Source of the DNA: Pseudorhodoplanes sinuspersici
GTDB taxonomy: Bacteria > Pseudomonadota > Alphaproteobacteria > Rhizobiales > Xanthobacteraceae
Direction of reading: 5' to 3'
Length of the DNA: 64,000 nucleotides
Assembly (NCBI RefSeq): GCF_002119765.1
Contig: NZ_CP021112.1
Span: 676,501 to 740,500, forward strand
Shown: one piece after another, positions 25,261 to 34,328 of the stretch
Position numbering within the stretch: position 1 is the first letter of the stretch
How the letters are laid out: each line of letters begins with the position of its first letter
Program-made: the position numbers and the translations under genes
Notes under the pieces: model-generated
The model's database searches: none
Seen by the model: the letters and a program-made list of their open reading frames with translations, nothing else
What the model was told of the DNA's origin: nothing

Positions 25261-26811
25261 TCACACCACCGCGAATTGCCCCATCATCCCATGATCTTCA
25301 TGCTCGAGGATGTGGCAGTGATACATGAACGGCATTTTCGGCGGCGCCGGACTATCGAAGCGCACAAGAATTTCCGCCTGGTCCTCCACCAGGATGACGT
25401 CCTTCCAGCCGGATTGTTCGGCACGGGGCTTGCGGCCGTTGTTGCTCAGGATCCGGAAGCTCGCGCCGTGCATGTGGAAGGGATGCGCCATTGCGGCGGA
25501 GACGATTTCCCAAATTTCGGATGTTCCGAGCTTCGTTGTCACGTCGACGCGGCCCATCGAGAACGGACGGCCATTGATGCTCATCATCTGCGCCGCTGCG
25601 GCGTGATCGTGATCGCCGCTTTGATCCGTTGCGCCCCCGGAAGCGCTCATTCCCCCCATCGCCGCCGTGTTCATTCCCTGCATCGGGTTGAGCACGAAGG
25701 TGCGCCATTGCACCACCGACGGGATGTCGGGGGATGCAAGCGTGGTCAGGGTTCGAGGAAGCCGGGTGACCTTCGCCGGCAACAGAGGATCGGGCTTGAG
25801 CCGCATCAGGGTTTGCGTCTCCGCAGCGGAGCTGGATAAACGGCCCATCTGCATCATCATGCCGGGGCCCATTCCTCCCAGCGTATCGGGCGCCGTGACC
25901 AGATCGACCGGGCGGCCGTCTGTGACATTCACAAGGATTTCGTAGCGTTCGGCGGGAGCGATCACCAGCCGCCGCACCTCCACCGGCTCAGGAAGATAAC
26001 CGGCATCACTGGCCACGACGAAAAACGGCCGCCGGTCGGAGAACCGAAGATCGAAGTTGCGGGCGTTGGCAGCGTTCAGCAGACGCAGCCGCACAAAGCC
26101 TGCGGGTATATTGGCGACGGGATTTATGGCTCCGTTGACAAGCAACGTGTCGCCCCGAAATCCATGCATCAGATCCATCATCGTGGGCTGATAGACGAGT
26201 TCGCCATTGCGGCCGAACCGCTTGTCCTGAAGCACGATCGGGATATCGTCGACACCATAGGTCTGCGGCAAGCCGCGCTCGCGATCTTCGCCGTCGCTCA
26301 CGATCATCATTCCGGCAAGCCCGCCATAGACCTGACGTGCGGTGTTGCCATGCGGGTGCGGGTGAAACCAGGTCGTGGCGGGAGGCTGCTTGACCGGAAG
26401 CTCCGGCGTCCACACGCCGCCCGGCTTGATCGTGTTGTGAGGGCCACCGTCCACGTGAGATGGAATCAACAAGCCATGCCAGTGAAGTGTGGTCTCCTCG
26501 TCGAGGCGATTTTCGGCACGGAACGGAACAGTTTCACCCGAACGCACGCGCACGACCGGGCCGAGATAGCTCGACGAGATGCCGGTCGCGGCCACCGCCG
26601 CACCTGCGCCGAACCGGTGCCGCGTCTTCTGTAGCGTGAGCGTGACCTGTTCGCTGTTGCGCGCTTCGATCAAGGTCGGGATCGGCAGCGATGGTGCGGT
26701 CGCCGACGCACCGAACGCCCATCCTGGCAGGCCGCCAAGGGCCAGACTGGCCGCCGCCGTGCTCGATAGCATCAACGCCTGGCGCCGTGTGAACAAATTC
26801 CTGTTGGACAT
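25261..26811 (-). CDS. Multicopper oxidase, CueO/CopA-like, Tat-exported
   Basis: 516 residues. A Tat signal (FTRRQALMLSSTAAASLALGG) leads three cupredoxin domains. The copper ligands are present: HWHG (110-113), HPHPHG (150-155), HPFHMHG (443-449) and the type-1/2/3 cluster HCHILEHED (498-506). A Met-rich stretch (GMGPGMMMQMG near 320-330 and MGGMSASGG...MM near 400) resembles the extra copper-binding region of CueO. The enzyme would oxidise Cu(I) in the periplasm using O2. ATG at 26811 begins the Tat peptide; an earlier ATG at 26853 is in frame. It is followed by the LTXXQ gene upstream and a two-component system beyond, all fitting copper handling. Confidence 0.93.
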   Translation of the reverse strand: MSNRNLFTRRQALMLSSTAAASLALGGLPGWAFGASATAPSLPIPTLIEARNSEQVTLTLQKTRHRFGAGAAVAATGISSSYLGPVVRVRSGETVPFRAENRLDEETTLHWHGLLIPSHVDGGPHNTIKPGGVWTPELPVKQPPATTWFHPHPHGNTARQVYGGLAGMMIVSDGEDRERGLPQTYGVDDIPIVLQDKRFGRNGELVYQPTMMDLMHGFRGDTLLVNGAINPVANIPAGFVRLRLLNAANARNFDLRFSDRRPFFVVASDAGYLPEPVEVRRLVIAPAERYEILVNVTDGRPVDLVTAPDTLGGMGPGMMMQMGRLSSSAAETQTLMRLKPDPLLPAKVTRLPRTLTTLASPDIPSVVQWRTFVLNPMQGMNTAAMGGMSASGGATDQSGDHDHAAAAQMMSINGRPFSMGRVDVTTKLGTSEIWEIVSAAMAHPFHMHGASFRILSNNGRKPRAEQSGWKDVILVEDQAEILVRFDSPAPPKMPFMYHCHILEHEDHGMMGQFAVV

Positions 26812-26905
26812 GAGACGACCCATTGATTTGTGTGGTTGTCGGGCGCGCGGCAATTGCCGCGGTCTCCCTCCGGGCGTTGGCGGCGCCCGGAGGAGGAAAT
26901 GACCG

Positions 26906-27496
26906 TTAGTGCCGGTGTTGCGGACCGCTCATGGCGCCGCGCATTCCGGGTCCGAATGCAAGGCCCGGAAGAGTGTCTTGCGCTTTGGCTTTTTGAGAGT
27001 CGTCCAGAGTGGCTAGAAGCTCGTTCGCAGCCGTCTTCACGGTCTCGAATTGCTTCTGTCCTTGCTCCCGGATCTTGCTCACGAACGCAAAGCGGTCCTG
27101 CGGGCTCATCTTGCTGACAGCATCAGGATCGACGCCCTCGCGGGTCGTCTTCATCGTGGTAGCTGCGTCCTGAAGTGCCGTGGTGTATTTGGTCCAGGCT
27201 GGCTCCTGTGCGGTCGTGATGCCAAGCTCGGTCTTCAGCGTATCGAGCTGCGCCGGATCGAATTGCGTCAGACCAGGACTGCCATGCATACCGCGGCCCA
27301 TCTGCCCCCGCATGCCAGGTCCCATCTGGCCGTGCATACCCTGACCCATCTGGCCATGTATGCCCGGACCCATCTGGCCGTGCATTCCGGCCGGACCGAA
27401 AGCGCCAGGGCCGTGACCGGATGTCTGTGCCAAGGCCCATCCGCCGCCGAGCACAGCGGCTGTCGCGATGCCGCCAATCAGCAGAAGCTTCTTCAT
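26906..27496 (-). CDS. Periplasmic LTXXQ/Spy-like protein with Met/His/Gly repeats
   Basis: 196 residues. Signal peptide MKKLLLIGGIATAAVLGGGW, then five imperfect repeats of GPGMHGQM type (residues about 38-75) that offer Met and His copper ligands. A helical Spy/CpxP-like domain follows (FDPAQLDTLKTELGITTAQEPAW ... TKYTTALQDA), with MSPQDRFAFVSKIREQGQKQ. Such proteins are periplasmic chaperones or metal sensors. ATG at 27496 starts the signal peptide. It lies 94 bases upstream of the oxidase gene on the same strand and diverges from the response regulator. Confidence 0.85.
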   Translation of the reverse strand: MKKLLLIGGIATAAVLGGGWALAQTSGHGPGAFGPAGMHGQMGPGIHGQMGQGMHGQMGPGMRGQMGRGMHGSPGLTQFDPAQLDTLKTELGITTAQEPAWTKYTTALQDAATTMKTTREGVDPDAVSKMSPQDRFAFVSKIREQGQKQFETVKTAANELLATLDDSQKAKAQDTLPGLAFGPGMRGAMSGPQHRH

Positions 27497-27666
27497 GTCT
27501 GTCTCCAATAGCTGAGCAACAGAGGAGTCCATTGCATGTGCAGACGATGGGGAGCAGGCATCGCCGGAGTTTTTCAGGACAGTCGAATTGTGTGACAAAG
27601 TGTGTCGTCGGCAAGAGCCGTCACATCCGGTAACAACATTTCCGCGAATTAACCTGCGCGCATCCC

Positions 27667-27672
27667 TATAAT
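27667..27672 (+). promoter_or_regulatory. TATAAT box close to the response regulator start
   Basis: A perfect TATAAT lies 6 bases before the ATG at 27679. If used, the transcript would be nearly leaderless. No good -35 element is seen 17 bases upstream, so this is tentative. Confidence 0.3.
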
Positions 27673-27678
27673 CACGCC

Positions 27679-28395
27679 ATGACTGCGGCGCCGCATATCC
27701 TGATCGTCGACGACCATCACGAGATTCGTGACCTGGTCTCCCGCGCGCTCAGCAAGGAAGGCTTCCGCGTCAGCGCCGCCGCCGATGGCCGCGCCATGCG
27801 AAAAACGCTGGCCGACAGCCGCATCGATCTCATCCTGCTCGATCTCATGATGCCCGGGGAAGACGGGCTGTCGCTCTGCCGCTCCTTGCGCGCGCAATCC
27901 GATATTCCGATCATCATGCTGACGGCTAAAGGCGACGAGATCGACCGCGTCGTCGGCCTGGAAATGGGCGCCGACGATTATCTGCCCAAGCCATTCGGCA
28001 GCCGCGAGCTGATCGCGCGTATTCGAGCGGTGCTGAGGCGGGGACATCGCCACGATCAACCGAAAGCCGAAAAGCCGGTACATTACCGGTTCGACCGCTG
28101 GCGCTTGGATATCGGTGCGCGTGAATTGCTGCGCGATGACGGCGTGACCGTGCCGCTCAGCACCGGCGAATACGATCTCTTGATGGCCTTCGTTGAACGG
28201 CCACAGCGTGTGCTCAACCGCGATCAACTGCTGGATCTCGCCCGCGGACGGGCGGCGTCGACCTTCGACCGGAGCATCGATACTCAGGTCAGCCGCCTGC
28301 GCAAGAAAATCGAGCGCGACCCGGCCGATCCGAAGATCATCAAGACGGTGTGGGGCGGAGGCTACAGCTTCACTGCGGCAGTGAGCCAGGAATGA
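27679..28395 (+). CDS. OmpR-family response regulator
   Basis: 238 residues. Receiver domain 5-118 with the acidic pair DD (11-12), phospho-acceptor Asp55 in LILLDLMMPGEDG, Thr in MLTAKGDE and Lys in YLPKPF. A Trans_reg_C winged helix occupies 140-232 (STGEYDLLMAFVERPQRVLN, STFDRSIDTQVSRLRKKIE, TVWGGGYSF). It binds DNA after phosphorylation by the partner kinase, whose gene overlaps it by ATGA. It probably controls the divergent LTXXQ-oxidase genes 183 bp away; a CpxR-like or copper-responsive role fits the neighbours. Confidence 0.93.
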   Translation: MTAAPHILIVDDHHEIRDLVSRALSKEGFRVSAAADGRAMRKTLADSRIDLILLDLMMPGEDGLSLCRSLRAQSDIPIIMLTAKGDEIDRVVGLEMGADDYLPKPFGSRELIARIRAVLRRGHRHDQPKAEKPVHYRFDRWRLDIGARELLRDDGVTVPLSTGEYDLLMAFVERPQRVLNRDQLLDLARGRAASTFDRSIDTQVSRLRKKIERDPADPKIIKTVWGGGYSFTAAVSQE

Positions 28396-29786
28396 ATCGT
28401 TTTCTGCCACAAAGCCTGTTCGGACAGACCCTGCTGCTGCTGCTGGCAGGGCTGGTCGTGTCGCACGCGCTCGGCTCGTGGATCTATTCGCTTGATCGCG
28501 AAAGTGCAGTCCGGGCCGTCGGCGGGCTAGCGACTGCGCAACGGATCGCCAATGCGGCGCGCCTCGTCGACGACGTTCCTGCAGAATGGCGGCGGCGGCT
28601 TGTCGCCGGCCTTAGTGATCAAAGCTTGCAGGTGACGCTGACTCAGAAGCCGACCATTGCTCCGGCTTCCGATCCAGGACCGGTGGTCGAAGCGATCCGC
28701 AACTATCTCACTCAACAACTCAAGCTCACCCCTTCCCGCCAACCCATCGTTCTCGCGTCCGAAAATCTGGAGCCGCCGTTCGGCTGGGGCTTCGGTCGCG
28801 GGCACGGCATGGGGCATGGGGCCATGATGTATGGTCTCTTCCAGCCGCTCGGACTGCAGGTCGCCGTGCCGCTTGCGGATGGGCAATGGCTGGCTTTCGC
28901 AACCAATCTGCCGGTGGCCCGCACAGGATTTTCCCGCCAGTTCCTGACGTCGATGCTGGTGATGGCCGTGTTCATCATCGCGATCTCTATCTGGGCCGCA
29001 CGCCGCCTGACCGCACCGCTTGGGACCATCGCACGCGCCGCCCAGAAACTCGGTACCGATGTGAACGCTCCGCCCTTGCCGGAAAACGGGACGATCGAGA
29101 TGCGTCAGGCAGCGCAGGCCTTCAACGACATGCAGGCACGGCTTCGTGCCTTGATCGAGAACCGTACCAACATGTTGGCTGCCTTGTCGCACGATTTACG
29201 TACGCCGTTGACGCTGTTGCGGCTGCGGGCGGAGAATGTCGAGAGCGTTGACGAACGCGACAAGATGCTCGCGACCATCAAGGGTATGGATACGATGGTT
29301 GGCGCAACGCTGAACTTTGCACGTGAGGAGGCTGCTGTGGAGCCGCGCCGCTCCACCGATATCAGCGCGCTGGTACAGAGTCTTGTCGATGACATGGCCG
29401 ATGCCGGGCTCGATGTGGTACTGGCGCCGGCCGGACCCATGCTGATCACGTGCCAACCGGCGGCCCTCAAGCGTGCGCTCACCAATCTGATAGACAACGC
29501 TGTCAAATACGGCAAGCGCGCGCATCTGTCGTTGCACGCGATGGCAAACTCGGTCGAAATCATCATCGACGACGACGGTCCGGGAATTCCCGAAGACGAG
29601 ATCGAACGCGTCACCCAACCGTTTTATCGTGTGGAAGGCTCTCGCAGTCGGGACACCGGAGGCGCCGGACTTGGTCTCGCCATTGCTCAATCGATCGTAC
29701 AGGTCCACGGCGGAAGTCTGACACTCAGCAATCGGCCGAAAGGAGGCCTGCGCGCCACCTTAGTCTTACCGATCCTGGGTTCCTGA
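28392..29786 (+). CDS. Membrane sensor histidine kinase
   Basis: 464 residues. Two transmembrane segments (LFGQTLLLLLAGLVVSHALG near 10-28 and LVMAVFIIAISIWAA near 195-210) flank a periplasmic sensor domain containing GFGRGHGMGHGAMMYG (near 135-150), a His/Met-rich loop that could bind Cu(I) or another soft metal. HAMP (about 212-265), HisKA with ALSHDLRTPLTLL, and HATPase_c with NLIDNAVKYG, DDDGPGIP and GAGLGLAI follow. It pairs with the response regulator before it. The metal-ligand loop supports a copper-sensing role, by inference. Confidence 0.93.
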   Translation: MNRFLPQSLFGQTLLLLLAGLVVSHALGSWIYSLDRESAVRAVGGLATAQRIANAARLVDDVPAEWRRRLVAGLSDQSLQVTLTQKPTIAPASDPGPVVEAIRNYLTQQLKLTPSRQPIVLASENLEPPFGWGFGRGHGMGHGAMMYGLFQPLGLQVAVPLADGQWLAFATNLPVARTGFSRQFLTSMLVMAVFIIAISIWAARRLTAPLGTIARAAQKLGTDVNAPPLPENGTIEMRQAAQAFNDMQARLRALIENRTNMLAALSHDLRTPLTLLRLRAENVESVDERDKMLATIKGMDTMVGATLNFAREEAAVEPRRSTDISALVQSLVDDMADAGLDVVLAPAGPMLITCQPAALKRALTNLIDNAVKYGKRAHLSLHAMANSVEIIIDDDGPGIPEDEIERVTQPFYRVEGSRSRDTGGAGLGLAIAQSIVQVHGGSLTLSNRPKGGLRATLVLPILGS

Positions 29787-30489
29787 GGGCGCCGGGATAC
29801 CGATTTCTGAATTCCGTTGGATTTCAGGAGATAAGAGAATGTTGGATTGCGGACGCTCTCCCCCCGCCAGTACCCGATAGATCTTATTCTCTGCTCTCTG
29901 AGCCTGCTCTAAGGGAACGCAGAACGGCGGCATTTTTAGCGACACCTCAGCACTCCGAAGCAGGCGCATCGCCCAAATTCATTCTCCGAAAGAGCCATAT
30001 TCTCTCAACCTTTGAACTTGTTGGGGAAGTACTGAGGCTCTGGGTGCTGCAAAATCAATAGCCTACAGAGGCCTGCGCGAACTACGGTTGGAATCTCTTC
30101 CGGAGAAGCGAAATAGCCGCCGAACCTTGGCGAGGATATTTGGATTCCAGTTCTCTACAGATGAACCCAATTGCACCCATTGTGTTGTCCACTTTCGGCT
30201 CAAGTGGGTACCGTTCAATTAGCGTTTCCATGAATTCTCCGTATCCTGAAGAGGGCTAACTCTGCCCAAGCCCTCATAGGATGACAGTGCTTTGGTAAGA
30301 ATTTACTGGCGCATTGCACTTTGATGGCGACAATACGTAGTGATTCGCCGACGGCGCGGCCCAAGGTTGTGCTGTGACGGGCAAGATCGTGTCACTGCGA
30401 GGACGAAATGGGCAGTTATTGCTTACGGCAGGCCTTCTTTCCTTGTGTCGTAAGGGCGCTAACAAGCGGCATTCAATCTGCTGACTCCC
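29787..30489. other. Intergenic stretch without a supported gene
   Basis: 703 bases between the kinase gene and the RecB-like fragment. The frames that exist lack starts with ribosome-binding sites and resemble nothing known. This is the left border of the defence operon region. Confidence 0.5.
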
Positions 30490-30615
30490 ATGACGACGCC
30501 CGTAACCGCCGCGATGCTCCACGATCTGGTGAGCTGCCCCTATCGCATGAGTGTGGACCTCTACGCCAATGCGGCTGAATGCGATGATCCGGCAAAGAAT
30601 TTTGGATCACAATGA
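30490..30615 (+). pseudogene. N-terminal fragment of a RecB-like PD-(D/E)XK nuclease
   Basis: 41 residues, MTTPVTAAMLHDLVSCPYRM then SVDLYANAAECDDP. This matches the opening of RecB-family/Cas4-like nucleases, where a Cys and the TxxMLxxLxxCPxR motif begin the fold. The protein stops right after, before any catalytic block, so it is a truncated relic. It sits just upstream of the SIR2-HerA operon and may mark earlier defence-gene turnover. Confidence 0.5.
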
Positions 30616-30687
30616 GGGCTACTGCCGCGCGACACCCCTCCTGCGGGATCCCCTCGAAAAACCGCCGGTTATAACGGGGGGCGCAGC

Positions 30688-31902
30688 GTGAGCGGAGAGC
30701 AGCAGTCACACGATGCGCAAAAAACGCTTACCGATCTGAGAGACCATCTGGCGCGACACGATAAGCCAATAGCATTCTTTTTTGGCGCGGGCACTTCATG
30801 CTCGGTCACTGTGCCTTCCAGCGGTGGCGGCGAGGCGAAACCGCTGATACCCGCCGTGCCTGGCTTGACCGCAGCATGCAAGAAGGATGCGGGTGATCTT
30901 GGTGAGAAATATGCGACGGCTTGGTCCTTGATTGAAGCACAGTGCAATGACGAAAAACAGGATGCTCACGTCGAGAATGTGCTCTCTCGGTTGAGGATGA
31001 TGCTCAACGCCGTCGGCAAGAACGACACGTTGTCAGGTCTTAAGGCGGACGAGATTAAGATACTTGAGGAGTGCCTGCGTAAGACTATCGCGCGGCTAGT
31101 CACGCCCGACCTATCAGGTCTTTCCTCAGACTTTCCGCATCGAAAGTTTGCACGGTGGCTTGCAAAAACGTCGCGGCGGACTTGCGTAGAGATTTTCACT
31201 GTGAACTATGACGTGCTCATTGAGGACGCTCTTGAGGCAGAGCGCGTTCCCGTCTTCGACGGTTTTGTCGGAAGTTATCGGCCATTTTTCCATCCAGATA
31301 GCTTGCGTAGAGCCGAGACGGCGCCAGGATCAAACTGGACTCGCCTGTGGAAGATGCACGGTTCGGTCACGTGGCGGCGCATCGAACAAGACGGGCGAAT
31401 TCGTGTCGTCCGGGGCGAGCCGGACCCTGCCGGCGAAATGATTCTGCCTTCTTTCCAGAAATACGATGAATCGCGGCAGCAGCCCTATGCGGCCTTCACT
31501 GACCGTTTGACGCGGTTTCTTGAACAAGATGATGCGCTCTTAGTTGTGGCGGGATTTAGCTTCGGAGACGAGCACATCAACAACGTGATTTTCGGGGCGC
31601 TGGAAAACAGACCGCGCACCCATGTCTACGCCTTGCAATTTGATGAACTTGCGGAAGAAACGGTGCTGATTAAACGCGCCTGTCAGCGGTCAAATTTGAT
31701 CATGGTTGGTCCAAAGACCGGTGTTATAGGCGGGCGTCGTGCAAAATGGTCGCCGACCGAAAGTCCTTCGTTCATGGATGGTGTTTTTGAACTCAAAGAG
31801 GCACCAACTACCGTTGGCGAAACTGCAAAACCGAGGTCGGGTCTGATGAAGATTGGTGACTTCGCCTGCTTTTGTCATTTCCTCGAAGCAATGGCGAGTT
31901 GA
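30688..31902 (+). CDS. SIR2-like NADase effector of a SIR2-HerA defence system
   Basis: 404 residues from a GTG start. SIR2-domain landmarks are in order: GAGTS (33-37) for NAD binding, TVNYD (171-175), the catalytic His224 in MHGSVTW, and GFSFGDEH (289-296). This is the SIR2_2 type used as an NAD-destroying effector in bacterial immunity rather than a deacetylase. Residues after about 340 form an extra C-terminal part. The HerA ATPase gene starts 6 bases after the stop, so the two are one operon. Established knowledge: SIR2 and HerA assemble into a large complex that depletes NAD on phage infection. No phage-specific trigger can be read here. Confidence 0.9.
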   Translation: MSGEQQSHDAQKTLTDLRDHLARHDKPIAFFFGAGTSCSVTVPSSGGGEAKPLIPAVPGLTAACKKDAGDLGEKYATAWSLIEAQCNDEKQDAHVENVLSRLRMMLNAVGKNDTLSGLKADEIKILEECLRKTIARLVTPDLSGLSSDFPHRKFARWLAKTSRRTCVEIFTVNYDVLIEDALEAERVPVFDGFVGSYRPFFHPDSLRRAETAPGSNWTRLWKMHGSVTWRRIEQDGRIRVVRGEPDPAGEMILPSFQKYDESRQQPYAAFTDRLTRFLEQDDALLVVAGFSFGDEHINNVIFGALENRPRTHVYALQFDELAEETVLIKRACQRSNLIMVGPKTGVIGGRRAKWSPTESPSFMDGVFELKEAPTTVGETAKPRSGLMKIGDFACFCHFLEAMAS

Positions 31903-31908
31903 ATCTTC

Positions 31909-33762
31909 GTGCCGCTTGCCGACCCCACATACATTGGCCAAGTTGCGTCGGTTACGGGAGCCGTCATTCGCGTACGCCTGCGCGAAGACATGCCGTCTAC
32001 TCTTGTCATGATCGGCGGGGAGTCATATCGCGTCGGGCAAATCGGCGGATTTTTTCGCCTGCCCTTGGGTTACACTAATCTTTACGCCGTGTGCACGCAG
32101 ATTGGTGCCGACGCGGCGCCACCTGGCAGCGTGGAGCGGAGCTTTGGTGCCGCGCTCGAAGATGACATGCAGCTTCATCTCTCCGGTTATCGCTGGATGA
32201 CTATCGTGCTGTTCGGCGAGGCCCTCGGCGGCGATTTTGAGCGTGGTGTTGGTCAGTACCCGACAGTCGGGGATGAAGTGCATTTGGTAACTAATGATGA
32301 CCTCAAGATCATCTATGGCTGGGCGAAGGGCAAAAAAGGGACAATTTCTGTAGGGCGGATCGCAGGGGCGACGGGAATATCGGCCGATATCAGCGTTGCC
32401 GGTTTTGTCAGCCGCCATAGCGCCATTGTCGGTTCAACTGGCGCTGGAAAATCCAATCTCGTTACGGTTCTTCTGGAAACAGTTTCGGACGGCAGCCTGC
32501 CCAACGCGCGCGCCATTGTGATTGACCCCCACGGTGAATACGCAAGTGCCCTCGGTGATCGCGCGCGTGTATTTCGCATTCGGCCGAATGAGTCCGCCGG
32601 CGAAAGGCATCTATGGGTGCCATTCTGGGCACTGCCTTTCGTTGAGCTTCAGCAACTCACACTGGGCGGACTCCAACCTAATCATGAGGCATCAATTCGT
32701 GACGAGGTGCTGGATATGAAGGTGGCAGCAGCCCAGCATCTCACCGTGCCACCGCCACCTGAAACGCTGACGGCGGACTCGCCGGTGCCGTTTAGCATCA
32801 AGAAGCTATGGTACGAACTTGATAAATTCGAAAGGCTGACCTTTCCCGTTAGTGCACCTCAAACAGACGCCAACGCCCATCCTCCGGAGCAAGTTGGCGA
32901 CGCAACCTTACTCCGATCGGATCGGTACCCGGCGGCGAGTCCATATAATCAGGCACCTTACAAGAACCAGAAAAAACGGAACCTTGAGCGGCAACTGGAT
33001 CTTATGCGCAGCCGTCTGAAGGACGCACGCTTCTCTTTCCTTTTCTCGCCGGGCGGTGGTTACGAGCCCGATCTGGACGGCGAGGTCGAGAACGATCTCA
33101 ATACTCTGGTCAGAGACTGGGTAGGGCACAACAAGCCCATAACGATATTCGATGTCTCTGGTCTGCCATCCGAGGTGCTTCCCACCATCGTCGGCACGAT
33201 GCTCCGGATCGTCTACGACATGCTTTTTTGGGCGCAGGATCTGCCAATCGGTGGGCGCCAGCAACCGCTTCTTGTGGTGCTCGATGAGGCCCACCGGTTT
33301 GTCCCTGAAGGCGTGGACACGCCTGCTCATCGCACCTTGTCCATGATGGCTAAGGAGGGACGAAAATACGGGACCGGTCTGATGCTCGTTACACAGCGCC
33401 CGTCCGAAATCGATAGCACTATTCTAAGCCAGTGCGGATCCATGATCGCGCTCCGCCTTACCAATTCTGCAGACCGCGCCAAGGTCTCCGCTGCCGTTCC
33501 CGATGACCTCGGTGGTCTTGTCGACCAGTTGCCTTCTCTGCGAACAGGTGAGGGGGTTTTCCTCGGCGAAGTGATGCCGATTCCCTCACGTGTAAGGGTG
33601 CGCAAAGCGGAGCAGAAGCCCATGGGGAATGATCCGAAACTGCCGGACGTGTGGCAAGTGGCGGATCGTCCTGACGGAGATCTCTATACGCAGGCGCTCG
33701 CAAATTGGCGCGGACAGTCCACGTCGGCTCAGATCGAAGATAATCAAGGCGAAGAAGGGTAA
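31909..33762 (+). CDS. HerA-type ATPase of a SIR2-HerA defence system
   Basis: 617 residues from a GTG start. An N-terminal HAS-type beta-barrel (about 8-130) precedes the RecA-like ATPase core, with Walker A GSTGAGKSN (175-183), IDPHGEY just after it, and Walker B LLVVLDEAH (about 455-462). The sensor region TQRPSEIDSTILSQC and ALRLTNSADR contain the arginines expected to act across the hexamer interface. An insertion of about 120 residues between Walker A and B (LTVPPPPETL to KKRNLERQLD) is family-variable. HerA forms hexameric DNA-translocating rings, and with SIR2 it makes an anti-phage complex. KTSC gene follows after 7 bases. Confidence 0.92.
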   Translation: MPLADPTYIGQVASVTGAVIRVRLREDMPSTLVMIGGESYRVGQIGGFFRLPLGYTNLYAVCTQIGADAAPPGSVERSFGAALEDDMQLHLSGYRWMTIVLFGEALGGDFERGVGQYPTVGDEVHLVTNDDLKIIYGWAKGKKGTISVGRIAGATGISADISVAGFVSRHSAIVGSTGAGKSNLVTVLLETVSDGSLPNARAIVIDPHGEYASALGDRARVFRIRPNESAGERHLWVPFWALPFVELQQLTLGGLQPNHEASIRDEVLDMKVAAAQHLTVPPPPETLTADSPVPFSIKKLWYELDKFERLTFPVSAPQTDANAHPPEQVGDATLLRSDRYPAASPYNQAPYKNQKKRNLERQLDLMRSRLKDARFSFLFSPGGGYEPDLDGEVENDLNTLVRDWVGHNKPITIFDVSGLPSEVLPTIVGTMLRIVYDMLFWAQDLPIGGRQQPLLVVLDEAHRFVPEGVDTPAHRTLSMMAKEGRKYGTGLMLVTQRPSEIDSTILSQCGSMIALRLTNSADRAKVSAAVPDDLGGLVDQLPSLRTGEGVFLGEVMPIPSRVRVRKAEQKPMGNDPKLPDVWQVADRPDGDLYTQALANWRGQSTSAQIEDNQGEEG

Positions 33763-33769
33763 GTGAAAA

Positions 33770-33985
33770 ATGCCTGAAATGATTTTTGTCGATTCATCAA
33801 ATATCGAAGCGATCGGCTACGACACCACGACGTTGGCGCTTCATGTACGGTTTCTGAAATCAGGAGAAACGTACGTGTATCACGCGGTTGAGGACTGGAG
33901 GCATCAGGAATTCATGCAGGCGGATTCAAAAGGCACTTATCTCAACACGAGCATCAAACCTCACTATCAATGTGCAAAACTATAA
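33770..33985 (+). CDS. KTSC-domain small protein, third gene of the SIR2-HerA operon
   Basis: 71 residues that are essentially one KTSC domain: SSNIEAIGYDTTTLALHVRF, YVYHAVEDW, then the ADSKGTYLNTSIKPHY end block with the SxGxYxNxxI pattern. KTSC domains are small RNA/ligand-binding-like folds of unclear function, sometimes next to phage or defence genes. It lies 7 bases after HerA on the same strand and so is probably part of the operon. It may be a regulator, sensor or antidote; that is inference. I know of no established KTSC component in the described SIR2-HerA system. Confidence 0.85.
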   Translation: MPEMIFVDSSNIEAIGYDTTTLALHVRFLKSGETYVYHAVEDWRHQEFMQADSKGTYLNTSIKPHYQCAKL

Positions 33986-34328
33986 GTATTACGCATATTC
34001 TCTCGATCCAAGGGCACTTAAACGCGATTCGTTTGCTAGCGCTTCGCTTTTTGGGCTGGAGGATGGAAGTTTACTGAGGATTGGTGATCTAGAAATCAAT
34101 TTCATAATGGAGATTCCGCGAGTGTCCGCTGTTGACCCAAAACGGACATCGGTTGCTGACGCCTTCGCGCCGCGCTTGATGTCCCGCTTCTTCGTGCCGC
34201 CCAAGCCGTCAGCGTTTTCTTCATAGGCAGTCGTGCCAGGGCCTTCTCATGAAAAGCAAATAGCCTCTTCCGTCTCAGGCCAGGGCGAGCTCATCAATGT
34301 GACACCTGGCGCGTGCGCCGCCGGGCCA
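33986..34328. other. Intergenic stretch without a supported gene
   Basis: 343 bases. It includes a segment reading SAVDPKRTSV in one frame, a recurrent spurious translation of a dispersed repeat in Bradyrhizobium-type genomes. It separates the defence operon from the cytochrome gene. Confidence 0.45.

Noticed and set aside
27667-27672. TATAAT as proof of a strong promoter
   Set aside because: Kept only as a weak candidate: no matching -35 hexamer and almost no leader before the ATG.
33888-34226. 112-residue frame with SAVDPKRTSV
   Set aside because: Typical spurious translation of a dispersed repeat in these genomes; overlaps the KTSC gene.
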